From: Zygnema cylindricum
Lineage: Eukaryota; Streptophyta; Zygnematophyceae; Zygnematales; Zygnemataceae
NCBI GenBank assembly: GCA_037447655.1
Contig: JBBHKE010001461.1
Location: 1 to 43,012 of the forward strand
Direction of reading: 5' to 3'
DNA: 43,012 nucleotides
Below, piece by piece: positions 30,404-41,258 of the stretch. Every line of letters begins with the position of its first letter. Within the stretch, counting starts at the first letter, position 1. The translations under genes were made by a program, and so were the position numbers. Under the pieces are notes generated by a model. The model was not told where the DNA came from, did no database searches, and worked only from the letters and a program-made list of their open reading frames with translations.

Positions 30404-30410
30404 TATATAA
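30404..30410 (+). promoter_or_regulatory. TATA box of cysteine-rich gene copy 2
   Basis: TATATAA in the same conserved context as 1527-1532. A GTAAGT donor-like site follows at 30518, and an AG acceptor candidate at 30935-30936 just before the ATG, after the pyrimidine tract. A 5' UTR intron is therefore possible in this copy. Confidence 0.6.
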
Positions 30411-30595
30411 CGAACCTGCATGGCCAGGATGCGTATGAAAAAATCGAAACAGTCCACGTGGACAAAATCTTTTTATCCGACGACTGCAAGTGAAGACAAA
30501 CAATCCGACGACAGTCCGTAAGTTATTAGGAGATCTGACGGCCTCCTGAGATTTAACTGAAGATAATAAAACCCGCCCTCAATATTAGTTTCTCC

Positions 30596-30915
30596 AGTTC
30601 TCCCTTTCCTTCTCCTCTTGCCTTCCCTTCCTCCGGTTCTCCTCCTCTCTTCTCTCTCCTCTCTTTCTCCTCTCTCTCTCCTCTCTCTCTCCTCTCTCTT
30701 TCTCTCTCTCCTTTCTCTCTCCTCTCTTTCCTTATCCTCTTGCCCTCCCTCTCTCTCCCCGGTTCCCCTCCACTCTTCTCTCTCCACCCTCTTCTCTCTC
30801 TCTCCTCTCTCTCTCCTCTCTCTCTCCTCTCTCTCTCCTCTCTCTTTCTCTCTCTCCTCTCTCTCTCCTCTTTTTCCTTATCCTCTTTCCCTCCCTCTCT
30901 CTCTCCGGTTCTCCT
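30596..30915 (+). repeat. Expanded CT-rich tract in the 5' leader, copy 2
   Basis: About 320 bases of (TCTC)n, CCTCTCTCT and related runs, nearly twice the length of the copy 1 tract. Because it lacks stops in one frame it extends the coding frame upstream as Leu/Ser repeats. That extension is not taken as protein: copy 1 has stops and a different length there, and the conserved protein starts at 30939. Confidence 0.75.
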
Positions 30916-30938
30916 CCTGCCTTCATCTTACTATAGAC

Positions 30939-32027
30939 ATGGCCCGGGCCCGCTTTGCCAGCCTAGCGCTGACGTGGCGCATGCTAAGCGTATGTGCTGT
31001 CGCTCTTCTATTCGTCGTGACTCATCGCTGGGGAGGAGAGGAGGTTCTCCTGGATGTGAAGATCCCAGTAGAAGAGGAGACGTCCTTAACTGCCATGGAG
31101 TCCATGGAACAAGAAGACTCCATGGAAGAAAGGATTTCTTTGAATACTAATAAGGCAGAATACATCTCTGTGAATACTGATAAGGCGGAATATTCAACAA
31201 AGAATGGAGGGTTTCTCCGTTTTCTTCCCTCTAGTCCCTCTCTTTGTGTGGCCGGAACGCGCTCTCCATGCTCTTCCAGCAATAAATGGTTTTGTCTTTC
31301 ATGTAAATTTGTCGGTACGGCGCGCCAAGGTCAATCTCTGACCAATAACGTCACTGACACGTGCGTCCCAGATTTTACGATCAAACGCGATCGGACGGTG
31401 GTTACGTGTCGTCCGGCCCGACTCTACACTCCCCGAATCAGTCTCCCGCTGTTCTATGGCGCAGTTCCGTTGACCTTTCCTGGCAACAAACTGGTCTGCT
31501 CATCTCCCGGACGCGGTATCGATCAAGCCGCCAGCAAAGGCGGGTCTTGCGAACACGTGGCAGCTTACCATCGTCGCGTTCTCAGCGATCGTCGCATGCT
31601 ACTTGGCACGTGTCAAGATAACAAAACCAATGGATGTTCTTCCCGACGTCCCTGTCTGGAAAACAGCGGAACACCAGGAGGAGGTCAATGTGGGTGTACT
31701 GGAATTTGTTGTTCCAAGAACGACGATACGAGGTGTACGTGCACACCAGAAGGGGACAAGTGTAAATGCAGCGCATCAGAGCGCGAAAAACCATGTTCGA
31801 AGGTGTTATTGATCCCTTATACATATTATGGACCGGGTGATCCGCTCTCCCCAGACCCATCAACATTTTGTAAGAAAGGTAAGGGGTGTGAGCAGACGTG
31901 CGACGCTGGGACATGCGGACCGTATTCTGTTAAAAACGGAACAAGAACGTCGACTTTAGGCAATGTTACTGTAGTGCTGAAATACACTGATTATCAATGT
32001 ATGTGCATGCCGAAAAAACGTCAGTAA
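30939..32027 (+). CDS. Secreted cysteine-rich protein of unknown function, copy 2
   Basis: An intact 362-residue frame aligns over its full length with the protein at 1914. The N-terminal hydrophobic segment and the first half are nearly unchanged. The C-terminal third varies more, yet all 27 cysteines are kept and most changes are conservative. A two-residue insertion (LI before PYTYYGPGDPLSPDP) and a slightly different C-terminus (KKRQ) are the main length changes. Sequons include NVT, NKT and NGT. I chose the start at 30939 rather than the longer open frame through the CT repeat, because it is the conserved one. Probably an extracellular disulfide-rich protein. The family is not recognised. 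Confidence 0.8.
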   Translation: MARARFASLALTWRMLSVCAVALLFVVTHRWGGEEVLLDVKIPVEEETSLTAMESMEQEDSMEERISLNTNKAEYISVNTDKAEYSTKNGGFLRFLPSSPSLCVAGTRSPCSSSNKWFCLSCKFVGTARQGQSLTNNVTDTCVPDFTIKRDRTVVTCRPARLYTPRISLPLFYGAVPLTFPGNKLVCSSPGRGIDQAASKGGSCEHVAAYHRRVLSDRRMLLGTCQDNKTNGCSSRRPCLENSGTPGGGQCGCTGICCSKNDDTRCTCTPEGDKCKCSASEREKPCSKVLLIPYTYYGPGDPLSPDPSTFCKKGKGCEQTCDAGTCGPYSVKNGTRTSTLGNVTVVLKYTDYQCMCMPKKRQ

Positions 32028-32505
32028 GGAGGTTTATATCTTGATTTAGTTATGTAAGTTTCTTTTTTCTGGTCGTTTTCTGGTACATCATGCGGTTCTG
32101 TTATTTTTTTTTTAAATTGTAAGAGTAGAGAGGTTCTTTTTTTTCAGGTTTTGAAGGAGATGTTGTTGACAATGTTTGGATTAGATTTGGGATAATATGA
32201 TCTCATATGGTAGTTTTTGATAAGTTAGATGCTTTTGCATTTTATTAGGAGAGTTTGTTTTAAAAAGTGTGATCTGTCTAAGCGTTTTCCTTTTAAAGGG
32301 CCAACTGCTTTCACTCTTAGTGAATATTTCAAGTGTATGTTTCTAGTTTTTTATACCTTAAATGCGTCTTGTTTGGATGTTGCGTGAAGTATCATTTTTA
32401 AGGAGATTCTATTTGATTTATCGATTCACATCGGAATCAAATTCACGCAAATTTTACCCAAATTGCACGATTTTTTTATATAATGTAATGGTTGTGAAAA
32501 AATTA

Positions 32506-33860
32506 AATCTCAGAATTTTTGATGAAACTAAAGAAACGTGGAAACGAAATCTTGGTTGCATACCAAATTTTAAGTGGGAGTAACACTTTTTGTATTTTTT
32601 CACAAACACAGTGTGGAATAACTTTCAATGTTTATCAATCAGTCAGATCTAATGACTCCCGTAAGAACATTTAAATTGATTTTTATTCCCAAATTTGTAT
32701 CGGTAATGTATGCAAACGGTTTACATTGACGTGAATTTCGGTCCAAATTTTCCAGAATCTATATATTCGTCACAATAAATTTCCTATGTTCTACAACATG
32801 CTGATAACTGTTTTATAGTTGTTTGGCAAAAATGTTTACATACCATGAATGATTTTTTTTGAAATTACAATAAACTTAATAATTTATGACTAAATCTAGG
32901 TGTTTGATGTCTAAATGGATAGCAATATCAGATAATAGATCATCGAATTAACTTCTGCTCAGTTAAAACAGTGGAAGTTTTATGCAAGCTGATGCTGATT
33001 TTGTGTACACTGATTTTGAATTTATGTGTGAAAATGTCGAAACGTTTGGCTGGTTTCTGATACTTTTTTGTTACTTTTAGATACTTATAATTTTTACAAT
33101 GATTTCCCCTTTTTTTGTCAAAATGTAGGACTTGTTCGGTTTATGGCAAATTTTGTGAAACAACGTGATTTGGTCCGTACATACATGTTAAATTATGTTT
33201 TCTAATACTAGAACTGGATGTTTAATCTTAGTAATAAATTTCTTTGAACCAGAAAACAAAAAAACGTGTGCAACTGCTGTTAGTAACCTCGTCTTGTACG
33301 TATATTATGTGTGTTTTTCCGGTACAAATACGAATACAATATAAGGTTACCGGGTTTAGCGTTTGCACACTTTTTCTCACTTTTAAACTATGCAATGAAC
33401 CAATTAATAGGAAACATTTTTGGATATTCACAAAAATGATAATTGGCCTCCGATGAAAACAGGTACAAATGTCCTTGATGCTGTCTCTAATTTATCTGCT
33501 TTCAGATTATCTGGGAAGGTAAAAAAAAAATTAGAGAAAATAAAAGTACATCACTAACATACAGAGCAAGTCACTGGCCGAGAGTAAAAAAGATGAGAAA
33601 AGTATTTTCTGTTAAAAAATTCACAATTAAAAAAGAGGGAACATTCTACATGACCTACTATACATAATAACTGACGTTGCAAAAGTACATAAAGTGAAAC
33701 AAAACCGTACAGCGCTCAGGTGAAAGAGTCTACGGGCAAGTTAGTACTATATGATGGGATCGGTGTATCGCTAAAGCACCACTGATGTACACATGACACA
33801 TGCGGAAGCATCATTTTTCATCCATTGCAAGATCGAGTATAAGCCAACTTAATTGTATTA
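32506..33860. other. AT-rich stretch without recognisable gene
   Basis: No coding frame with family motifs on either strand and no repeat partner elsewhere in the window. The few open frames near 33228-33456 overlap each other on opposite strands and look incidental. Confidence 0.45.
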
Positions 33861-33875
33861 ACTGAAAAAAAATTC

Positions 33876-34062
33876 ACCACATTGACACTCTCTCTTACTC
33901 TCTCTTACTTCGCTACTTAGTCTACAAAAAATCACTTCGAAGCAAAGAACCTCTACAATAACTGAAATGTTTTTCACCACATTAACACCCTCTCTCTTAC
34001 TCTCTCTTACTTCACTACTGATTCTACCAAAAAATACTACGAAGCAAAGAACCTTTACAATA
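33876..34062. repeat. Imperfect tandem duplication, about 95 bases
   Basis: Two units beginning TTCACCACATT(G/A)ACAC, each with two CTCTCTTACT runs and 'gaagcaaagaacct.tacaata'. They lie on the 3' side of a minus-strand copia relic, so they are probably in the U3 of its decayed LTR. Confidence 0.6.
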
Positions 34063-34289
34063 CACAACATGCTGAACGTGCGCCAAAAAAACAGCTCCAA
34101 ATAATCAACACCTAGACAACACGAAACTACAAACTGAAACAAATCCATACAACAACTTGAACGCCCATACAAACAAATAAATACAGACTCGAACAGAAAC
34201 GCCAAATTCCAATGCGAACTCAATACACATTTCAGTTCGATAAAGCGTCTACCTCTACATCGCCTGATTCCTTGAAATTCCCCCTCTCA

Positions 34290-34770
34290 CTATGGGAAAT
34301 AGCTCCCAACCATAACAAGCAAAGTTTAGGCAGCCCCCTCACATGCATCATACATAGCCGCCTTTGTCAACATATCGGCACCTTCCTTAACCGTCGGAAC
34401 ATAGGTAGACTCCACTTTTTTTGCTGCAACCAGATCACGTACGAAACGCCACTAGGTACAAATCTGTTTCGTGCGCTTGTGGAAAACTATAATTTTCACA
34501 AGAGCCATAGAACTTACAATCCGAAATGATCTTTAAGTACCCAGCATGAATCCAAAACTCACTCAACATTTACTTTATCCACACCAAAGCTATAGAAGCA
34601 TGACACTCAGCCATTTATTTAGCCTTCATCGAACTTAAAGCAACGATTGGCTGGAGACAACAGCTCTAAGAAATAAACATTCCACCAAATACTAACACGT
34701 AACCCGATGTGGATTTTCCCGAATCTAAATCCCTGCCCCAATCTCCCTCACACAAGGGGTAGCAATCAGG
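34290..34770 (-). pseudogene. Copia RNase H relic
   Basis: The minus strand near 34666-34760 reads GDWGRDLDSGKSTSGYVL and then 'FGGMFIS', the copia RNase H D-x-A.D.D.RKSTSGY block. Downstream, in changing frames, 'PIVALSS', 'MAECHASIAL' and 'VPTVKEGADMLTKA' follow in the order expected for the end of pol. Frameshifts and stops separate them. A purine-rich stretch near 34285-34295 could be its polypurine tract. The TRIM at 34838 lies next to it, on its 5' side. Confidence 0.75.
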
Positions 34771-34837
34771 TACACGAATACGTACACGATCCGTACCCGG
34801 CCGGCCGCGTCGGATCCAGAACGGATTTGTTAAAGGT

Positions 34838-35083
34838 TGTTGGAGAACTGTCCACTTTGGACTCCTCACGTGTGTATCGCGCTGTAAGCTAGTTCGCTAG
34901 TGCGCCGCTAATCGCCGTATAAATTCGGTATTAGGCGCTTGCTTACACATCGGCCGGGTAGCTCAGTTGGTAGAGCTAGTATACGGTTTGCACAGGTCCC
35001 GGGTTCGATCCCCGGCTTGGCCATTTTCCAAAGTTAATACTTTGGCGCCCATGCGATAAGTTGAATATCGCCGATTTCCAATA
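34838..35083 (+). repeat. 5' LTR of the TRIM
   Basis: It contains TATAAAT (34918-34924), the tRNA-like unit (34952-35023) and a TTTT run directly after it. It differs from the 3' LTR at a few bases and one deletion. Confidence 0.85.
34952..35023 (+). ncRNA. tRNA-like gene within the TRIM 5' LTR
   Basis: 72 bases fold as a near-complete cloverleaf. The acceptor is GGCCGGG/CTTGGCC (five Watson-Crick and two G-U pairs). The D-arm is GCTC-AGTTGGTA-GAGC, the variable loop GGTC, the T-arm CCGGG-TTCGATC-CCCGG, and the discriminator A. A box and B box (GGTTCGATCC) are intact and TTTT follows at once (35024-35027). The anticodon arm is weak (AGTAT/GCACA; in the 3' LTR copy AGTGT pairs better), with loop ACGGTTT, so the isotype is unclear (GGT, Thr, if taken literally) and position 33 is C, not T. 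TATAAAT lies 28-34 bases upstream. It is a pseudo-tRNA in decoding terms, but all Pol III signals are present. Confidence 0.75.
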
Positions 35084-35200
35084 TGGTATCAAAGCCAGGT
35101 CCCGGGTTCGATCCCCGGCTTGGCCATTTTCCAAAGTTAATACTTTGGCGCCCATGGGATAAGTTGAATATCGCCGATTTCCAATATGGTATCAAAGCCA
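34995..35200 (+). repeat. 103-base tandem duplication across LTR end and primer site
   Basis: 34995-35097 (T-arm half of the tRNA-like unit, LTR 3' end and primer-binding site) is repeated at 35098-35200. The junction is at CAGG/GGTC microhomology. The TRIM therefore has two primer sites and two LTR ends in series. Confidence 0.9.
35084..35100 (+). promoter_or_regulatory. Primer-binding site for initiator tRNA-Met 3' end (first of two)
   Basis: TGGTATCAAAGCCAGG starts directly after the LTR and matches the complement of the plant initiator tRNA-Met 3' end (TGGTATCAGAGCCAGG, from memory) with one mismatch. The second copy is at 35187-35202. This contrasts with the half-tRNA site of the Gag-only element. 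Confidence 0.85.
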
Positions 35201-35247
35201 GGGGGCGATGGCAAGCCACACGAGATGGAGTACATCGTGAGGGGGCG

Positions 35248-35492
35248 TGTTGGAGAACTGTCCACTTTGGACTCCACACGTGTGTATCGCGCTATAAGCT
35301 GGTTCGCCAGTGCGCCGCTAATCGCCGTATAAATTCGGTATTAGGCGCTTGCGTACACATCAGCCGGGTAGCTCAGTTGGTGAGCTAGTGTACGGTTTGC
35401 ACAGGTCCCGGGTTCGATCCCCGGCTTGGCCATTTTCCAAAGTTAATACTTTGACGCTCATGCGATAAGTTGAATATCGCCGATTTCCAATA
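35248..35492 (+). repeat. 3' LTR of the TRIM
   Basis: TGTTGG to CCAATA, one base shorter than the 5' LTR because of a deletion in the D-loop of the tRNA-like unit. Confidence 0.85.
35362..35432 (+). ncRNA. tRNA-like gene within the TRIM 3' LTR
   Basis: Second copy of the unit at 34952. The first base is A instead of G and the D-loop lacks one base (GGTGAGC for GGTAGAGC). The anticodon stem AGTGT/GCACA pairs better than in the 5' LTR. The T-arm, B box and TTTT terminator are intact. Confidence 0.7.
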
Positions 35493-35504
35493 AGGGTAAC
35501 ACGC

Positions 35505-38500
35505 TGAAAAAAAAAATGTAGGTTGAAGAAGAGAAAATGTATGTCAGCAAGACAATACAAAATAAATTGAATCTGAGCAGGTTTTTGATGGTTACCTCTT
35601 TCCCCTCATTTTTGTCTTCTTGTGCTTCGCACAGATCAACAAGACTCTTTGGCCGCCAATGTTTGCGTGCCGATTTCCTTGCATTTCAACTTTTTAAGGG
35701 AAAACTAAATTTAAATCTCATTGACGAGAATACCAAGTATTCGGAAGCTCGAAGATGCATTATTTTTAAAGTGAAAAAGTCAAATTTGAAGTATTTAAGG
35801 AGTTTTTGAAGTATTTAAGAACATATTGTAAGATTTTGAGTAATATTTGAAGTGATCTAGACAACCGTAGAGGGATAACGTAGTGTATACTTTTTTTTTC
35901 TTGAAGTGGTCTATTGAAAACTTGGAAGCGGTAGATATTATATTCTGAAGTTTTGTTTCTTTTGACAACGTTTTATCCAGTTTTGTTTTCTAGTGTTATG
36001 ATTCTATTGAGAGCCGCAATATAAATTAAAAAAAAAAATGTATCCTTTTCAGTTTTTTCTTTTTGTGAGTTGAACAGTGTGTGATATTGGGGTGCTTTCT
36101 GAACAATCAATCCTTTTTGTATCAATTGTCAATTACTATCTATTGTGGTTTTCCATGAACATCCATAATCTTTTTCTGTAAATGTTAATGAATCTGTCAA
36201 AAATTTCACTCAAGTCTTTTCAAGGAAAATCCTAATGCACACCCATCACACACATTGTTAAAAAAAAAAGGAAAAGGTTTTATTTACCTTTATCCCTTCA
36301 ATAATGTTATTATATTTTATAGTGCATGTCTCGACCTTGAATGCCACATATTAGGATAGAACACCCGCATAGAAATATCATTTCCAACTACATTGCTGAC
36401 TATATCTAGCCTAAACGTGTTGTTTCCACGTGTTGCTACTGTGCTATTTTTTCTCACTCTTTGTTTCCCTTTTTTCCAAAGCAAAAATGAAAACCCATTT
36501 TTTTTATAGTGCGGTGAATAAGAGATTCTTTCAACATTTTGGAACAAACAACACTTGGCCAAGCACTCGTTTTTAAATCAATCCTTGAGATTTCATGTGG
36601 ACTTTTGCTCACCCTAGCATTAGCCTCAACAATCACTTCATTTTTGAAATAGATCGCGGTAAGGGTTGTAGGCTAAAAATTATCGAAGAGATGTTTTCCA
36701 CCCTTCCTTAGCAATGTTTTTGGTTGCATGACACATTGTTCGAGAACAAGGTAAACGTCTGCAAGAGTTTTTTGGAGTGCCTCCCCCTCTATCAAGACTT
36801 TTTATAACAATGTTACCTACTCCCAAACCTAAGAAGTGCTTGTCGTTGGCCATGTGGACTTGGATTGGTGGGATAGATTTGTAACTGGTGAACTAATCGT
36901 TCAAAGATGAAATTTTTGTGGTGATGTGTGAGTCAATTAACCAATCATAGTGTAGGGGTTTTATTGTGATGAAATTTGTTGCAGCTGAAATGTGCTTTGT
37001 TGCAGTTGAAATGTGCTCTCGTATCATCTACGTCCCCCCGTCTTTGGCTACCCCCCTAGCTTCTCGAGCGTACTTTTATGTGAGGCTTAAGCCACAAACA
37101 TCTCCCACGAGTTTTCTAATCCCCCCACTCTTTCAAGCTCTTTAGTGTGTACTTCGCTTCGATCTCTCAAAAATCCTCAATTTCCATTGAACCATTATCA
37201 TCCTCTGTCATTACTACCTCTGCCTTGCTTGCAAGAATTGGCCGCATCTCCACTTGGGTGACGATTTCAAAGAGGGGTCTCTCCTCGAGGACTATGTTTA
37301 CTCGCCTGCTCGCCTTCTCCATACCTCATAGTTTCAACCATTGAAACAATCTAATGTCCTACGAAGGCCCATAAACTGAAATTTTTGGTCGACCATTTGA
37401 GCGATCGAGAGGAATCCCCAAAACCCACAAATACATTTAGCGGAGTAGGACACCCACTACATCAAAAAGGTAAAATTAGGAATGGGGAATTGTAAAAAGA
37501 GGTAGAATCACATCAATTGTAATCATTATTTCTCAAAGACCCACACGGATCAAGCCTATGTAAACCCGAGGAGGAAATTAGAATTGTATCAAAATCTAAA
37601 CTGAGATGAGACTAAAGCCAACTTTTAACATTTTTATGATCTACCTGTACACTTTTATGAAATGATGTGATGTTTTGTCAAAGTCGACGCCATTGGTTTG
37701 TGGCTTTGCTTACTTAGTGCTTTACAAAGTGTTGGTTCTGAAAGCTTAATCTAATAGTCTTTATTCAATTTTGTTTTCGTATACCCATTTATCCATTTTA
37801 AAAATGCATTTGTGATGAAATGCCTGATGGGATGGTTAAATTTGGTCCAATGGGGAATTGCCATGCGTGTGTATGTTCCTTATAAATGGGTCCAATCGGA
37901 ACGCTTTATCGCATCCCGTATCCCAAAAATTCTTTGTCAAAAATATTCTCAAATGTCCGTATGCCACATATTCGTATGGAACACCAGATTTCATTACACT
38001 CTTGAGAAAATATAGGGTCATGGTAAGTATTGCCTTTGCTAATATATCGTTGGTGGTTCGGGTATCGTAATGGAAATGAAGTCCTACATCCTGACAAAAG
38101 TTATTGCCCGAAATCGTAATTCTTACAATCTTAAAGTCTCTTAAGTCTGAAGGATTCAACCAATTGATGCAATTCCTTTTGTTATTAGTATTTAAGGTGG
38201 TTATAAAAAATGCGACGAACAGACAATAAACGTCCAAAATCTCCGGTTGAATAAGTGAGCCAATAGGTTTCTTTCATGCGTACTTCAAATGAAATAAAAA
38301 GATAGAAAACACAAGAAGCCTGCAAAAACTTTTGGAAATGTTGTTTGATTGGCCCAATTTGGTTGTCTACCCCGGAAAAAATTTGACAAGAATAAAAACA
38401 TGCGGGAAAAAAACAAAAATCAAATATTTTTGTTAAAACCACAAAAGAGGATGGGTCATGATTACCTTCCGCCAGGATTTGTTAATCATCTTCTCCGTAA

Positions 38501-38615
38501 ACGACAAACTCTCAAGATTGTGGCGCGTCATTGCTAAAGGATAGTTGTCAATGCAATTGTAATTATCACTAAACAAAATTTTGTCTTTTAGTAAGGGTTT
38601 GCTATGGTAGGGTTA
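35505..38615. repeat. Repeat X, copy 2
   Basis: Aligns with 6875-9649 plus 16499-16900, uninterrupted at the copia insertion site (about 38215-38235, 'gacgaacagacaataaac'). The protease-like minus-strand stretch is at about 36750-37000 with its own stops ('FTSYKSIPPIQVHMAND' is readable). It continues to the TTA before the Harbinger-like element at 38616. No intact gene. Confidence 0.75.
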
Positions 38616-38643
38616 GCGGGTGTCCACATGTAATCATAATTTA

Positions 38644-39402
38644 GGGTACGGCCCCATGTACTTGTGACTTAGCGAACTTACTTATTTTTTAGCGCGGATC
38701 TGGCGGACCCGGATTTCAGGTGTCTTTATGTGTTTACTCGAAATTGTTACTTAACTTTGTGACGATTGTATACGTCGACAATGCACGCTGTGACCGCTGT
38801 CAACTTGTCCAATCTATCTTGCCGCACCGTATTTTTCGAAACTTTTTGAAGCGTCATAAGACACAACGTAATTTTTGAAACGATATAGTTTGTCGCATGT
38901 TATTGCGTGTCATCGTAGATATACATCCTTGCAGCTGTACGACATGCATTTGCGTAAACCTCTGCTGTCCCGCCGCCATGACTTCGCAAATTTTTCACCT
39001 TCGCACATTTTACACCTTTACGTGAAATGACACTGCACCATCAAGACCCCTTCAAAAAAAAACCATACAAGGTGCATGGACATCCCTGTACTTTTTTTAG
39101 TCGTCAAAAAATTTTGAAAACTTTTCACACGTGGGGATATGTTTTCAAATTTGTGTTAACGGTTCTACTTTGTTTAAAACACATTGTCGATGTGGTTTAT
39201 GATAAGTTTGAAAATGACGTGAGAGTGGGTCGAAAAAACATAAGACGACAAATTTTCGTACATCCTAAATTCGAGGATGATGCATATTGTACTCTACAAA
39301 TTTGCTATTTCTTCGTATTGTCGCAACTTAGGCAACACGACACTAAGTTTTAAAGGAAAATGACAGAAAAAAATCCGTACTTAGCCAAATAAGGCCGTAC
39401 TC
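38644..39402. mobile_element. Harbinger-like element, TTA target duplication, inverted orientation
   Basis: Starts GGGTACGGCCCCATG and ends AAGGCCGTACTC, flanked by TTA (38641-38643 and 39403-39405). 16901-17600 shows the empty site ('cataacatagcgaac'). Its interior is the inverted equivalent of parts of 9772-10550 and 42200-42866 ('aatttgcgtcat', 'acttaggatgtacg' read in reverse). Confidence 0.85.
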
Positions 39403-40269
39403 TTAGCGAGCTTACATTTTATTATAACCAAGATTCTCGATACACATTTTTCAAAAGTCTAAATCCATAAAAACGAAATCGTTACGTATACAATTATATA
39501 CGTTGACAATGCCCATGACGGTTGTCAACGGCTACAACCTCTGCTGTCGCACCGTATTTTTTGAAACTCCACGAGACTTCGCATGTGTTTTGTGTGACAT
39601 TCTATGTACAATCTTGTAGACTTTTACTGTTTATGGCTAATGAATTGTCTTTTATGTCCGGTCGCTGTGAAATGATGTTTTATTCTGGAGATCCCTGCAA
39701 AAAAAAAGTCCGTACATAATGTAAACTGATTAAAACAAAAAATAATCGTCTACTTGTCCTCTTCATATGTCTAACGTGCGATTCCGTGTTTTTATTTGTG
39801 GAGCGGTGATAGGTTACTTGAAAACACATTTCTTTTGTGTTTAAATGTGGAGTATGAAAATGAAGTGGCATAACCTGGGTGTGGTTATAAAAACAAAAGG
39901 TTACAACATGTTTTACATTTTAAGTTTGGAACTTCCTCAACCTCTAATTTCTTTATTTTTGCTTTCTTCTTAAGGTTACAAGGGTATGGCCCCATGTGGC
40001 TAAGTTTGTGCTTTTTTGTGTCGTTTTCGTTTCAAACTTAGCGCCGTACTGCCTAAGTTGCGACCGTACAAAGAAATCGCAAATTTGTGTTGGATCTTAA
40101 GATAAATAACCCACTCAAATTAAATGCTAAAAAAACCATAAAACATTACAAATCGGAAGCTCATAAAATACAAGAGGATAATCGGCCAAAAAAAATTATA
40201 TTTTTTTCTGGCCGAAGCCTCTTTACATCACTCTTCTCTCCTCTTCTTCTCTCTTCAAAGATAAACTCT

Positions 40270-40470
40270 ACACTCTTAATTGATCACTCAAGAATGATCA
40301 TACTCTTTAAACCTCTATTCTCCAAATGGATCACTAAGGATCCGCAACACCTCTTAATTGACCACAAAGGATCTGTTCTCTCTTAATTGACCACAAAGGA
40401 TCTTTCTCTCTCTCTCTTAATCGATTACTAAGGATCTTCCTTTCTCTCTTAACTGATCACAAAGGATCTA
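40270..40470 (+). repeat. Minisatellite of about 24-36 base units
   Basis: Several degenerate units built on CTCTTAATTGACCACAAAGG plus ATCT (also seen as TAATCGATTACTAAGGATCT and AACTGATCACAAAGGATCT) alternate with TCTCTC runs. The AATTG target of the solo LTR lies just after it. Confidence 0.7.
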
Positions 40471-40690
40471 CATCTTTTCTCTTCAATTGTGTTGAAATTT
40501 ATGTATTTTCTAGGTCTGTGTTAGAAAAATAAATAGAGTGTTGAAAAGAGGTGACTAATAGTTCACTTCTATATTTTAGTTAGAATGTAAAGAGAGAGAA
40601 AGAGAGGACCATAGGCACGCCATGGTTGCCGCATCATCTAGAAGGAGGAAGAATGAATTAGAAAGTATTTTACTAGTTTTAGCAAAATAC

Positions 40691-40766
40691 TGCCGCCGCC
40701 CGGATTTGAACCGGGGTTTGTAGGCTACTAAATAGACCAACGCCTTATCCATTAAGTTACTTACGA
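40691..40766 (-). ncRNA. tRNA-Arg-like Pol III unit inside the solo LTR, antisense
   Basis: Read on the minus strand it carries TTAATGGATAAGGCGTTGGT, the D-arm and start of the anticodon arm typical of eukaryotic tRNA-Arg. This is followed by a perfect T-arm CCCGG-TTCAAAT-CCGGG with B box GGTTCAAATCC. TTTT (40684-40687 on the minus strand) lies four bases after the 3' end and TATATA-rich sequence lies upstream. The anticodon stem no longer pairs and the 5' acceptor strand does not match CGGCGGC. It is 76 bases long, as expected for a tRNA. Decayed for translation, but Pol III signals persist. Confidence 0.7.
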
Positions 40767-41258
40767 AACGATACACGTGACGGGTTTCATAAATATATAA
40801 ATATTAACGAAACAGCTAATTAACAGCAGACTAACCAAAATGAGCAATTTCTGCATGTACGCGAATCTGAACCGTGTAAAATATGTTTTGATCGGACGGC
40901 CGGAATTATAGCCGCCACGCGAAGTGAGCTTTTTGGCGGCATACGGATATAGCGTCACGCGGTGCCACGTGGCGCCACATTATTTGATACCGGAGAAGAT
41001 GGGAGGAGGAACCATGGCTTCCGATATGACAAGTGTCACCTTGTAGACCTTGTCGTACAATGGTTGTACAATAAGTACATCGCCCATTGTACCTTCTTGT
41101 ACTTTATAGTGTTCCTATTGGACTAGGGTTTAATAGTAGGTAGCCGTGAGTAGGCAGACCGAGACTTAGTAATATTTAGGTACCTCTCTCTCTAAGAGAG
41201 CTTGTAACTATAAAGGTCATCTTTGACCAGCCATAACTTAATGCTCGGGTGAGCAAAT

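Larger units (their letters stand above)
29078..32505 (+). repeat. Segmental duplication, copy 2 (partner 494-3607)
   Basis: Carries the same promoter, CT-rich leader, coding region and 3' flank as copy 1. It differs by a 217-base MITE at 29358-29574 whose empty site is seen near 753 in copy 1, by a longer CT tract, and by lacking about 120 bases of 3' flank. Confidence 0.85.
34838..35492 (+). mobile_element. TRIM (miniature LTR retrotransposon) with tRNA-bearing LTRs
   Basis: The LTRs 34838-35083 (246 bases) and 35248-35492 (245 bases) begin TGTTGG and end CCAATA. The flanks AAGGT (34833-34837) and AGGGT (35493-35497) look like a target duplication with one change. The interior is 164 bases, of which 103 are a tandem duplication, leaving about 61 bases: a primer site plus a purine-rich tract (GAGGGGGCG) just before the 3' LTR. 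No coding capacity. Each LTR contains a complete tRNA-like gene in sense orientation. Confidence 0.85.

Noticed and set aside
30618-30938. In-frame extension of the copy 2 protein through a Leu/Ser-rich stretch
   Set aside because: It is translated CT microsatellite. Gene copy 1 does not keep the frame, and the conserved protein starts at 30939.
34952-35023. A functional host tRNA gene
   Set aside because: The anticodon arm pairs poorly, position 33 is not T, and the unit lies inside an LTR in two copies. It is kept as tRNA-like instead.
37836-38237. 133-residue minus-strand open frame in the second copy of X
   Set aside because: The matching region of X1 (about 9180-9649) has stops and shifts, and no domain is recognisable. 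Treated as decayed repeat.
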